Positions 27,144-34,189 of a stretch of DNA of 64,000 nucleotides are shown in pieces (position 1 is the first letter of the stretch; each line of letters begins with the position of its first letter). The position numbers were made by a program, and so were the translations under genes. Source of the DNA: Clostridiales bacterium (lineage in GTDB: Bacteria; Bacillota; Clostridia; Christensenellales; Aristaeellaceae); contig SVHD01000007.1 of NCBI GenBank assembly GCA_015056015.1, positions 1-64,000 on the forward strand, in the 5' to 3' direction. The notes below the pieces were generated by a model. It was not told the origin of the DNA, did not search any database, and was given only the letters and a program-made list of their open reading frames with translations.

Positions 27144-27328
27144 AAGCAAAAGCCATTCTGCATCAGCCCCTGCAGGTTGTCAATATCGGCCTTTCCTTGC
27201 TGGAAGAAGCCCTGAAGCAGCAGGATGTGGATACGATCAATATTTCCTGGCGGCCGCCCCGGCAGATAAATCTTTCTCCCCGTATTCTTGAAATTCTCTC
27301 CAAAATGGAGCCGGAAGAAAGGCAGTGA
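27140..27328 (+). CDS. 62-residue protein between FdrA and DUF1116
   Basis: 62 aa. It has a strong RBS (AGGAGG, 10 nt before the ATG), overlaps the fdrA stop by ATGA, and nearly abuts ylbE, so it is surely translated. The sequence QPLQVVNIGLSLLEEAL followed by INISWRPPRQ resembles a short segment I recall as part of larger FdrA or DUF1116 proteins, where a 'VVNVGL...WRPP' stretch occurs. If so, this is that module as a separate gene, possibly a small subunit bridging its neighbours. Function not assigned. Confidence 0.8.
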   Translation: MKAKAILHQPLQVVNIGLSLLEEALKQQDVDTINISWRPPRQINLSPRILEILSKMEPEERQ

Positions 27329-27333
27329 TTCCC

Positions 27334-28599
27334 ATGAGCAATGTAAATATCGCAAAGAAAATTCAGGAAGCCAATCAACTGGTCATTGATCGCATTTCCC
27401 AGGCCGATCCCTACTGGGTGGGCATGGCCGCCGCCAAGGATTGTATTCCTGATATGAAGGATGGCGTCATTCTGCATTCCGGCCCGGAAATCCCCTGGGA
27501 GGAAATGTGCGAAACCCAGAAGCAGGGCGGCGTCAACGGTGTAATGTATGAAGGCTACGCCAAGACTGAAGAGGAAGCCCGCAAAATGCTGGAAAGCGGC
27601 GAAATCGAATTCCATGCCGGCAATGATTATCATATCGTGGTGCCCGGCTCCGGCATTGCCACGCCCTCCATGGTTGTCAATATTGTGGAGGATCGCAATA
27701 CCGGCGTGCGCGGCTTCTGTGCGCCCTTTGAAGGGCCTAACCGCGGCGGCCTGGCCGGCTGGGGTGTATATAATCAGGCCATTCACGATCACCTGAATAA
27801 TATGCACGATAATTTGGGGCCTGCCTTTGATCGGGTGCTCAGGGATGCGGACGGAATTGGCTTAAAACGCATCATCACCCGCGGCGTGGAAATGGGCGAT
27901 GAATTGCATTCCCGCCAGGACGCCTGCGGCCTGATCCTGGCCAATGATCTGATGAAGCTGCTTTACGATTCCAAGCTGGAAAAGAGCATCAAGGATCAGT
28001 GCGTGGAATTGCTCTATGGCACGGTGCGTTTCTTCCATCCCTTGGGCATGGCTGCCGCCATGAGCGTGCTGGAAGGCATCCGGAATATTCCCTACAGCAC
28101 AGTGGTTACCGCCATGATGGGCAACGGCGTCACCTACGGCATCAAAATCGCCGGCCTTGGCAATCAGTGGTTCACCGCCCCCGCCCCCATGCTGGAAGGC
28201 AGCTATGTGACCGCAGATATCGATCTGAATGATGTATTGCCCTGGATTGGCGATAGCTGCATGCTGGAATCCATCGGTTTTGGCGGAAGCGCCGCCGCTG
28301 CCGCCCCTGCGGTCATGCGTGCCCAGAATCTGACCATGGCCGATGGCATTGCCCGCACCCAGGATACCCAATTGATCACCCTGGGCGAGCATCCCGTTTA
28401 TCGCATTCCCTCCATGGATTATGCCGGCCTTGCCATCGGCATCGATTTCCAAAAGGTGCTCAAAACCGGCATTGAGCCCGTCATTCACGGCGGCATGATT
28501 TCCCGCAGCGGCAAGCGCCTGGGCGCGGGCGTGGCCCATGTGCCCATGGCCTGTTTTGAAAAGGCCTGCCTGGCCTTTGGTGATCAATACGGCCTGTAA
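27334..28599 (+). CDS. ylbE: DUF1116 / YlbE-family protein (AllG-like)
   Basis: 421 aa, matching E. coli YlbE in length. Recognised by DYHIVVPGSGIATPSMVVNI, FCAPFEGPNRGGLAGWGVYNQ, RGVEMGDELHSRQDA and the C-terminal DYAGLAIGIDFQKVLKTG. YlbE works with FdrA in the reported oxamate carbamoyltransferase of E. coli. No catalytic residues are firmly known to me. I take the ATG at 27334 after AGAAAGG; a GTG at 27325 would overlap the small gene but has poor spacing. Confidence 0.88.
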   Translation: MSNVNIAKKIQEANQLVIDRISQADPYWVGMAAAKDCIPDMKDGVILHSGPEIPWEEMCETQKQGGVNGVMYEGYAKTEEEARKMLESGEIEFHAGNDYHIVVPGSGIATPSMVVNIVEDRNTGVRGFCAPFEGPNRGGLAGWGVYNQAIHDHLNNMHDNLGPAFDRVLRDADGIGLKRIITRGVEMGDELHSRQDACGLILANDLMKLLYDSKLEKSIKDQCVELLYGTVRFFHPLGMAAAMSVLEGIRNIPYSTVVTAMMGNGVTYGIKIAGLGNQWFTAPAPMLEGSYVTADIDLNDVLPWIGDSCMLESIGFGGSAAAAAPAVMRAQNLTMADGIARTQDTQLITLGEHPVYRIPSMDYAGLAIGIDFQKVLKTGIEPVIHGGMISRSGKRLGAGVAHVPMACFEKACLAFGDQYGL

Positions 28600-28638
28600 G
28601 AACGATTCATAAAAAGAAAATTATATGGAGGTATCATC

Positions 28639-30294
28639 ATGAAGCAGCGCAGCAAATGGAAGTTTGGCGTGGCCAGCGTCAAGCGCGACGGCATCCTCTA
28701 TGGTCTGGGCTACACCAAGGAAGAATTGCAGCGTCCCTACATCGCAGTGGTCAATTCCTGGAATGAATATAACCCCGGCCATGTGCATCTGCGGGAAATT
28801 GCCGAACGCGTCAAGCAGGGCATCCGCGATGCCGGCGGCCTGCCCTTTGAAGTGACCACCACCGGCCTTTGCGATGGCATGGTGCTGGCCGATCCCCGGT
28901 ATATCGAGCTCCCCAGCCGCAATCTGATTGCTGACGAAGTAGAGCTGAATGTAGAAGCCAATATGTTTGACGGCATGGTGCTTCTTTCCACCTGCGATTC
29001 TATTGTGCCCGGCCATCTGATGGCCTGCGCCCGGCTGGATATTCCTGCCGTGGTGGTTACCGGCGGCTATATGCCCCATTGCTTCTGGCGGGGCGAAGAA
29101 ATCGGCCTGGTGAAGGTATCTTCCAGCGTTGGCAAGGTCATGGAGGGCACCATGCCCAGGGAAGATTTTGACGATATGATGGAATGCGCCCATATGGGCT
29201 GCGGTGCCTGCGGCTCCATGACCACGGCCTCCAGCATGTGCTTCATCGCCGAGGCCCTGGGTATGACCGTACCCGGCAATGCCTCCATCAATGCCACCGA
29301 TAAGCGCCTGGGCGGCATGGGCTATGAAGCCGGCCAGCAGGTGATGCGCATGTTCAACGAAGGCATCACCGCCCGCCAGATCATCACCGAAAAGGCCATC
29401 GAAAACGCCATCATCGTGGATACCGCCGTGGCGGGCTCCACAAACCTGCTTTTGCATATTCCCGCCATCGCCCATGAAGCGGGCCTGGATCGGGATTGGT
29501 GGGCATTCTTCGATGAATGCTCCCATAAGATTCCCCTCGTCACGCATCTGCAGCCCAGCGGCCCCTATTACCTGAAGGATTTCGATCAGGCCGGCGGCAT
29601 GAAGGGCCTGCTTGGCCGTTTGCTTCCCCTTTTGCATCAGGATTGCATGACCATCAACGGCAAGACCCTGCAGGAAAACTATGAGGGTGCCCCCGTTTAC
29701 AATAACGATTGCATCCGCCCACTGGATAATCCTGTTTCCGATGACGGCGGCATTTCCGTGCTCCATGGCAATATCGCCCCCGACGGCGCAATCCTGAAAA
29801 CCGCCGCCGTGCCCGAATGCCTGATGGAATTCACTGGCAAGGCCAGGATCTTCCACGAAGTGGATGACGCCATCGAGGCGCTTCGCGCCGGCAAGATCGT
29901 TCCGGGCGACGCTGTGGTCATCCGTTATCTGGGGCCCAAGGGCCGCTTTGGTACCACGGCCTTCACCTTCCAGAAGGAAGTGGCGGGCATGAGCCTCTTT
30001 GATAAGATCGCCATCATTACCGACGGCCGTTTTTCCGGCGGCACCACCGGCCTTTCCATCGGCTATGTGGCCCCCGAAGCCGCCATCCGCGGGCCTTTGG
30101 CCGCCGTGCAGGAAGGCGATGAAATCTATATCAACGTGGCGGAACGCAAAATGAATCTGCTGGTTTCCGATGAGGAAATCCAGGATCGCCTTGCCAAGGT
30201 GGATTGGAAGCTGGAAGAAGCCAAATTCAAGCCCTTCCTGCGCCTGTTTGCCCGCAATGTAACCTCCACCGCCAAGGGCGCCACCTGGGAATAA
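28639..30294 (+). CDS. IlvD/Edd-family dehydratase with Lys-to-Ser change
   Basis: 551 aa, normal for dihydroxy-acid or sugar-acid dehydratases. Conserved: NSWNEYNPGHVHLREIAE, cluster cysteines in STCDS and GCGACGSM, and DGRFSGGTTGLSIGYVAPEAA with the catalytic Ser. The family motif CDK, whose carbamylated Lys binds Mg2+, reads CDS here. Gly/Asn rather than Cys at the first cluster position suggests a [4Fe-4S]-type cluster as in E. coli IlvD. In this operon a sugar acid such as an aldonate is a likelier substrate than a branched-chain precursor; no other ilv gene is near. Confidence 0.88.
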   Translation: MKQRSKWKFGVASVKRDGILYGLGYTKEELQRPYIAVVNSWNEYNPGHVHLREIAERVKQGIRDAGGLPFEVTTTGLCDGMVLADPRYIELPSRNLIADEVELNVEANMFDGMVLLSTCDSIVPGHLMACARLDIPAVVVTGGYMPHCFWRGEEIGLVKVSSSVGKVMEGTMPREDFDDMMECAHMGCGACGSMTTASSMCFIAEALGMTVPGNASINATDKRLGGMGYEAGQQVMRMFNEGITARQIITEKAIENAIIVDTAVAGSTNLLLHIPAIAHEAGLDRDWWAFFDECSHKIPLVTHLQPSGPYYLKDFDQAGGMKGLLGRLLPLLHQDCMTINGKTLQENYEGAPVYNNDCIRPLDNPVSDDGGISVLHGNIAPDGAILKTAAVPECLMEFTGKARIFHEVDDAIEALRAGKIVPGDAVVIRYLGPKGRFGTTAFTFQKEVAGMSLFDKIAIITDGRFSGGTTGLSIGYVAPEAAIRGPLAAVQEGDEIYINVAERKMNLLVSDEEIQDRLAKVDWKLEEAKFKPFLRLFARNVTSTAKGATWE

Positions 30295-30315
30295 TCGAAA
30301 GGGGCAAATTTCACA

Positions 30316-31110
30316 ATGGATCAGGAAATCCGTCCTGTTGTGCTGGTAACCGGGGCAACCCAGTTTACCGGCTATACCACCGCTGTCTATTTTTCCAGAA
30401 AGGGCTATCGGGTCTGCATCACCTCCCGATCCCTGGAAAAGGCCCAGGAAGCCGCAATGCGACTGCAGGCAGAAGTACCTGGCGCCGATGTGCTGCCGCT
30501 GGCCATGAACCCCAGCAATGTGCAGGAAACCTATGATGCTTTCGGCAAGGTCAAGGATGTATATGGAAGACTGGATTGCTTTGTGGCCAATGCCTGCGCC
30601 GCCTGCCGCTTCAAAAATATTCTCAATACCACCGAAGAAGAATATGATTTCATCATGGACAGCAATACCAAGGGCTATTTTTTCGGCACCCAGGCCGCTG
30701 CCAAATTGATGATTGAAACCGGCGTTCAGGGCAGCATCATCCTCATCGGCTCCGTGCATTCCCGGGGCGCGCTGCCCAATCGCATTCCCTACGCCATTTC
30801 CAAGGGCGGTATTGAGGTGCTTTCCCGCAATGCGGCCTATGAGCTTGGCAAATACGGCATCCGGGTGAATTTGCTGGTGGCCGGCGCCATCGTGAACCAG
30901 AAATTCCAGGAACAAACCGAGGAAGAAAAAAATGCGCGCCGGGCCAATTGGCCCATCGGCCGGGAATCCTATCCCGAGGATATTGCCAAGGCCATCTATT
31001 TTCTGGCCTCCGATGATGCAAAAACCATCACCGGCACTTCCCTCACCGTGGATTCCGGCGTCACCGCCTGCCTGCTCAAATACGAAAAAGAGTGGGAAAG
31101 CATTGGGTAA
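30316..31110 (+). CDS. Short-chain dehydrogenase/reductase
   Basis: 264 aa, classical SDR. Nucleotide motif VTGATQFTG at residues 11-19 (the middle Gly of TGxxxGxG is Phe, unusual), active-site Ser in LIGSVHSRG, YAISKGG (YxxxK), and VDSGVTA near the end. It likely interconverts a hydroxyl and a keto group of the pathway intermediate. Last gene of the operon, 21 nt after the dehydratase, followed by the dispersed palindrome and a terminator. Confidence 0.9.
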   Translation: MDQEIRPVVLVTGATQFTGYTTAVYFSRKGYRVCITSRSLEKAQEAAMRLQAEVPGADVLPLAMNPSNVQETYDAFGKVKDVYGRLDCFVANACAACRFKNILNTTEEEYDFIMDSNTKGYFFGTQAAAKLMIETGVQGSIILIGSVHSRGALPNRIPYAISKGGIEVLSRNAAYELGKYGIRVNLLVAGAIVNQKFQEQTEEEKNARRANWPIGRESYPEDIAKAIYFLASDDAKTITGTSLTVDSGVTACLLKYEKEWESIG

Positions 31111-31123
31111 CGAGTGGACATTG

Positions 31124-31174
31124 GCGGGAGGATGCTTTTGAAGCCAAAAGCACCCTCCTGCACCCTCCCGAAAA
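31124..31174. repeat. Dispersed palindromic element, copy 2
   Basis: Arms GCGGGAGG (31124-31131) and CCTCCTGC (31154-31161) with inner CTTTTG/CAAAAG stem, then ACCCTCCCGAAAA, matching 17350-17398. Differences preserve pairing: a G-T pair in copy 1 is G-C here, and a G-C there is G-T here. Confidence 0.8.
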
Positions 31175-31231
31175 GCAGTACTGGATGTAGCCGCTTTCCT
31201 CCAATCGTCTTGTGCGCCAGTGCTGCTTTTA
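31174..31231 (+). terminator. Terminator of the catabolic operon
   Basis: AGCAGTACTGG (31174-31184) pairs fully (one G-T) with CCAGTGCTGCT (31217-31227) across a 32-nt loop, then TTTTATTTATT. Confidence 0.7.
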
Positions 31232-31244
31232 TTTATTAACCAAT

Positions 31245-31283
31245 AAAAAATCCCCCTGCAACAGGGAGACACTGCCGCAGGGG
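31245..31283 (-). terminator. Terminator of oxidoreductase 2 (duplicated type)
   Basis: Minus strand CCCCTGC ... GCAGGGG followed by GATTTTTT. Its core GCAGTGTCTCCCTG recurs at 32737-32756 behind paralog 3. Confidence 0.8.
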
Positions 31284-31369
31284 AACGTTCCATGAATCTT
31301 TTTCAAACAAAAAAAGCCACGCTGGCACGCAAGAGGATCAGAATACAATTGCGAAATCCAGAATGACTT

Positions 31370-31407
31370 GGGGAAACCGTTCTTTGGTCACAAAGAATGG
31401 TTTCCCC
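31370..31407. repeat. Long palindrome after oxidoreductase 2
   Basis: Arms GGGGAAACCGTTCTTTG (31370-31386) and CAAAGAATGGTTTCCCC (31391-31407), 17 bp with one G-T, 19 nt past the stop codon. A diverged relative follows paralog 3. Confidence 0.8.
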
Positions 31408-31426
31408 AGAAAATACGCCCAGTTTC

Positions 31427-32629
31427 TTACTTCACAGGCGCATCGCCGCAATCGGGCACGTCGATGGCTTCGCCGTTGCGAATCATGGATTCATGGGCCA
31501 GAAGGCCGGGAATGGTAAAGCGGGCCGCCTGCCAGGCATTGACCACGGGCATCTTATTCAAGTACACCGCGGTACAGAAATCATCAATCAGCAATTGATG
31601 GCTGGCCATATGCCCGTTGCGCAGACCCTTGTAGGATTCAGGCAGCTGCGCCACCCGGGCATCCTGGGCAGGCGAGAAGCAATCGCCCTGCCAGGCATGA
31701 TTGGCCACTTTATTCATAAAATCAGGTTCGCCCCGATGCGCTTCCATTTCCCGGGGATTGACCTGGGCGCTCACGTCGGTCAGTTCCACGCCTTCGGGCG
31801 TGATCTTGGTAAAGATATGCTGGGCATTGCTGAACTGATAGGCGCCCTTTTCGCCATAGAAGCTGTTGATATAGGAGCTGGGGGCCTTGTAACCGATGCG
31901 GCGGCATTCGTTGATGCGGGCAGTACCGCCATTGGCCAGCTTCATCATAGAATAGCCGTTGGAATATACGTTATCCCACAGATTGATGCCCTTTTCATAG
32001 ATGCCGTTGCCGGGCTGCTCTTCATAACCGAAGGCGACCACGCGGGTGGCATAGCTGCCCACCGCATTGAGCACCATGGCGGTGGAATGAGTGGGATAGA
32101 AGAAGGGCGGCACGCCGGCAAAATCCTTTTCATCCCGGAAATGCTGGGGGAAATGGGAAATGTCATGATGATACTGGGCTTCCGCATATACGAATTTGCC
32201 GAAAGCGCCCTTTTCATACTGCTCTTTGCAGAACATGGAGCAGGGATAATAGATGCAGGTTTCACCCATCATATAGGTCAGGCCCGTTTCCTTGACCAGC
32301 GCAACGATTTCCTGGCATTCTTCCACGGAAACGCCCATGGGCACGGCAGAATATACATGCTTGCCGGCCTTCAGCGCAGCGATAACCAGGGGGCCATGCA
32401 GATGGCGCTGGGTAAAAATCGCCACGGTGTTGATATCCTTGCGGGCGATGGCGTCCTCAAAGGTATCAATGATTTCTACGTTGAATTTCCGGGAATAATC
32501 CTGCGCGCGCTCCGGAATGATATCGCAGACATAAACCTTTTCCACATAGGGATGATTCTGATACAGGGGCACAAACGCCTGGGCAAATCCGCCGCAGCCA
32601 ATGACGGCAACTGTTAATTTCTGAGCCAT
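31427..32629 (-). CDS. Gfo/Idh/MocA-family oxidoreductase, paralog 2
   Basis: 400 aa. Rossmann motif VIGCGGFAQAF at the N-terminus; AVPM again replaces EKP (GKHVYSAVPMG); then MMGETCIYYPCSMFCK and FFYPTHSTAMVLNAVGSYATRVVAFGYEEQPGNG. Almost the same length and sequence as paralog 3 immediately upstream, so a recent tandem duplicate. It has its own promoter and terminator. RBS AGGAGG at 8 nt decides the start. Probably an NAD(P)-dependent sugar or sugar-derivative oxidoreductase or lyase; the change in EKP makes standard dehydrogenase chemistry uncertain. Confidence 0.9.
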   Translation of the reverse strand: MAQKLTVAVIGCGGFAQAFVPLYQNHPYVEKVYVCDIIPERAQDYSRKFNVEIIDTFEDAIARKDINTVAIFTQRHLHGPLVIAALKAGKHVYSAVPMGVSVEECQEIVALVKETGLTYMMGETCIYYPCSMFCKEQYEKGAFGKFVYAEAQYHHDISHFPQHFRDEKDFAGVPPFFYPTHSTAMVLNAVGSYATRVVAFGYEEQPGNGIYEKGINLWDNVYSNGYSMMKLANGGTARINECRRIGYKAPSSYINSFYGEKGAYQFSNAQHIFTKITPEGVELTDVSAQVNPREMEAHRGEPDFMNKVANHAWQGDCFSPAQDARVAQLPESYKGLRNGHMASHQLLIDDFCTAVYLNKMPVVNAWQAARFTIPGLLAHESMIRNGEAIDVPDCGDAPVK

Positions 32630-32663
32630 AATAAAAACCTCCTATTGATTTATCTTTTCCTTT

Positions 32664-32692
32664 ATTATATCGGATTCTTTTCCGGCTGGCAA
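32664..32692 (-). promoter_or_regulatory. Promoter of oxidoreductase 2
   Basis: Minus strand TTGCCA (32687-32692), 17 bp, TATAAT (32664-32669). It lacks the palindrome that controls paralog 3, so the two copies are regulated differently. Confidence 0.75.
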
Positions 32693-32723
32693 GACAAAAT
32701 GAATAATGATCCACGGGTTTTGC

Positions 32724-32765
32724 AAAAAAGAATCCCCGGCAGCAGGGAGACACTGCGCTGAGGAA
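32724..32765 (-). terminator. Terminator of oxidoreductase 3 (duplicated type)
   Basis: Minus strand CTCAGCGCAGTGTCTCCCTG... CTGCCGGGG followed by ATTCTTTTTT. The core GCAGTGTCTCCCTG is identical to the element at 31245-31283, while the outer stem is less regular. Confidence 0.6.
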
Positions 32766-32804
32766 CTTTCAGGAAACATTCCCAATCTCTTTCCAAAAAA
32801 ATAC

Positions 32805-32840
32805 AGGGAAAGGCTCCTTGGTTTCAAAGAACCCTTCCCC
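32805..32840. repeat. Palindrome after oxidoreductase 3
   Basis: GGGAAAGGCTCCTTG (from 32806) against CAAAGAACCCTTCCCC (32825-32840), an imperfect relative of 31370-31407 in the same place relative to the stop codon. Confidence 0.6.
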
Positions 32841-32856
32841 GCAAAATATTTCAGAA

Positions 32857-34059
32857 TTACTTTTCGGGAGCATCGCCGAAATCGGGCACATCAATGGCTT
32901 CGCCGTTGCGGAGCATGGACTGATGGGCCAGGAGGCCGGGAACGGTAAAGCGGGCCGCCTGCCAGGCATTGACGGTGGGCATCTTATCGAAATAAGCGGC
33001 GGTGCAGAAATCGTCAATCAGCATCTGATGGGACGCCATATGGCCGTTGGGCAGGCCCTTGTAGGATTCGGGCAGCTTGGCAACGCGTTCATCCTGGATG
33101 GGAGAGAACATATTCCACTGATAGGTGTGATTGGCCACCTTATTCATGAAATCGGGTTCACCGCGGTGCGCTTCCATTTCATAGGGGTTGACCTTGGCGC
33201 TTACGTCGGTCAGTTCCACGCCTTCGCCCGCCATCTTAATCTGGATATGCTGGGCATTGCTGAACTGATAGGAGCCCTTTTCGCCATAGAAGGCATTGAT
33301 ATAGGAGCTGGGGGCCTTATAGCCGATACGGCGGCATTCGTTGATGCGGGCAGTACCGCCATTGGCCAGCTTCATCATGGAATAACCGTTGGAGAAGGTG
33401 TTATCCCACTGGTTCACGCCCTTTTCATAATAGCCGTTGCCGGGCTGCTCTTCATAACCGAAGGCAACCACGCGGGTGGCATAGCTGCCCACCGCATTGA
33501 GCACCATGGCGGTGGAATGGGTGGGATAGAAGAAGGGGGGCACGCCGGCGGTGAGCTTGTTATCTTTGAAATTCTTGGGGAAATGGGAAATATCGTGATG
33601 ATACTGGGCTTCCGCATACACGAATTTACCGAAAGCGCCGGCTTCATACTGCTGCTTGCAGAACATGGAGCAGGGATAATAGATGCAGGTTTCGCCCATC
33701 ATGTAGGTCAGGCCGGTCTTTTTCACCAGTTCCACGATTTCCTGGCATTCTTCGGGGGCAACGCCCATGGGCACGGCAGAATATACATGCTTGCCGGCCT
33801 TCAGCGCGGCGATAACCAGGGGGCCATGGGTATGGCGATCGGTAAAGATGGCCACGGCATTCACATCGGACCGGGCAATGGCATTTTCGAAGGTATCAAT
33901 GATTTCCACATTGAACAGCTTGGAATATTCCTGGGCGCGTTCGGGGATCAGATCGCATACCCAAACCTTTTCCACGTAGGGGTGATTCTGATACAGAGGC
34001 ACGAAATGGCGGGCAAAATCGCCGCAGCCGATCATGGCAACACGAAGCTTCTGAGACAT
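32857..34059 (-). CDS. Gfo/Idh/MocA-family oxidoreductase, paralog 3
   Basis: 400 aa. Same motifs as paralog 2: IGCGDFARHF, GKHVYSAVPMG, MMGETCIYYPCSMFCK, YEEQPGNG, GEAIDVPDFGDAP at the C-terminus. Transcribed divergently from AraC2 under the interlocked palindromic promoters at 34081-34128. Start at 34059 (MSQKLRV) after GGGAGG; an upstream ATG at 34074 is unsupported. Confidence 0.9.
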   Translation of the reverse strand: MSQKLRVAMIGCGDFARHFVPLYQNHPYVEKVWVCDLIPERAQEYSKLFNVEIIDTFENAIARSDVNAVAIFTDRHTHGPLVIAALKAGKHVYSAVPMGVAPEECQEIVELVKKTGLTYMMGETCIYYPCSMFCKQQYEAGAFGKFVYAEAQYHHDISHFPKNFKDNKLTAGVPPFFYPTHSTAMVLNAVGSYATRVVAFGYEEQPGNGYYEKGVNQWDNTFSNGYSMMKLANGGTARINECRRIGYKAPSSYINAFYGEKGSYQFSNAQHIQIKMAGEGVELTDVSAKVNPYEMEAHRGEPDFMNKVANHTYQWNMFSPIQDERVAKLPESYKGLPNGHMASHQMLIDDFCTAAYFDKMPTVNAWQAARFTVPGLLAHQSMLRNGEAIDVPDFGDAPEK

Positions 34060-34080
34060 GATGATTCCTCCCAAAAGAGA

Positions 34081-34128
34081 TTTTCGGGTTGATTATACCA
34101 AGGCCCTGTGCTATAATCAACCCGAAAA
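34081..34128. promoter_or_regulatory. Symmetric interlocked divergent promoters in a perfect 17-bp inverted repeat
   Basis: Arms TTTTCGGGTTGATTATA (34081-34097) and TATAATCAACCCGAAAA (34112-34128), 14-bp centre. Plus promoter: TTGATT 34089-34094, 17 bp, TATAAT 34112-34117. Minus promoter: TTGATT 34115-34120, 17 bp, TATAAT 34092-34097. Each -35 overlaps the other's -10, so only one polymerase can bind. The CGGGTTGATTATA half-sites are candidate AraC2 operators. Confidence 0.85.
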
Positions 34129-34189
34129 CAAATCTATTTTATAACAAAACAAACTTTTGCCATCACAAAACAACGCAGGAGGGGTCCGT

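Noticed and set aside
25581-28599. Calling FdrA/YlbE an allantoin-pathway oxamate carbamoyltransferase
   Set aside because: YlbF, carbamate kinase and allantoin genes are absent and the neighbours are sugar-type enzymes; the family names are kept but the specific reaction is not assigned.
28621-31293. 890-codon open frame on the minus strand opposite the IlvD and SDR genes
   Set aside because: It is antisense to two clear families, is His/Gly/Ala-rich without domains, and has no RBS. High third-position GC of the real genes keeps the antisense frame open.
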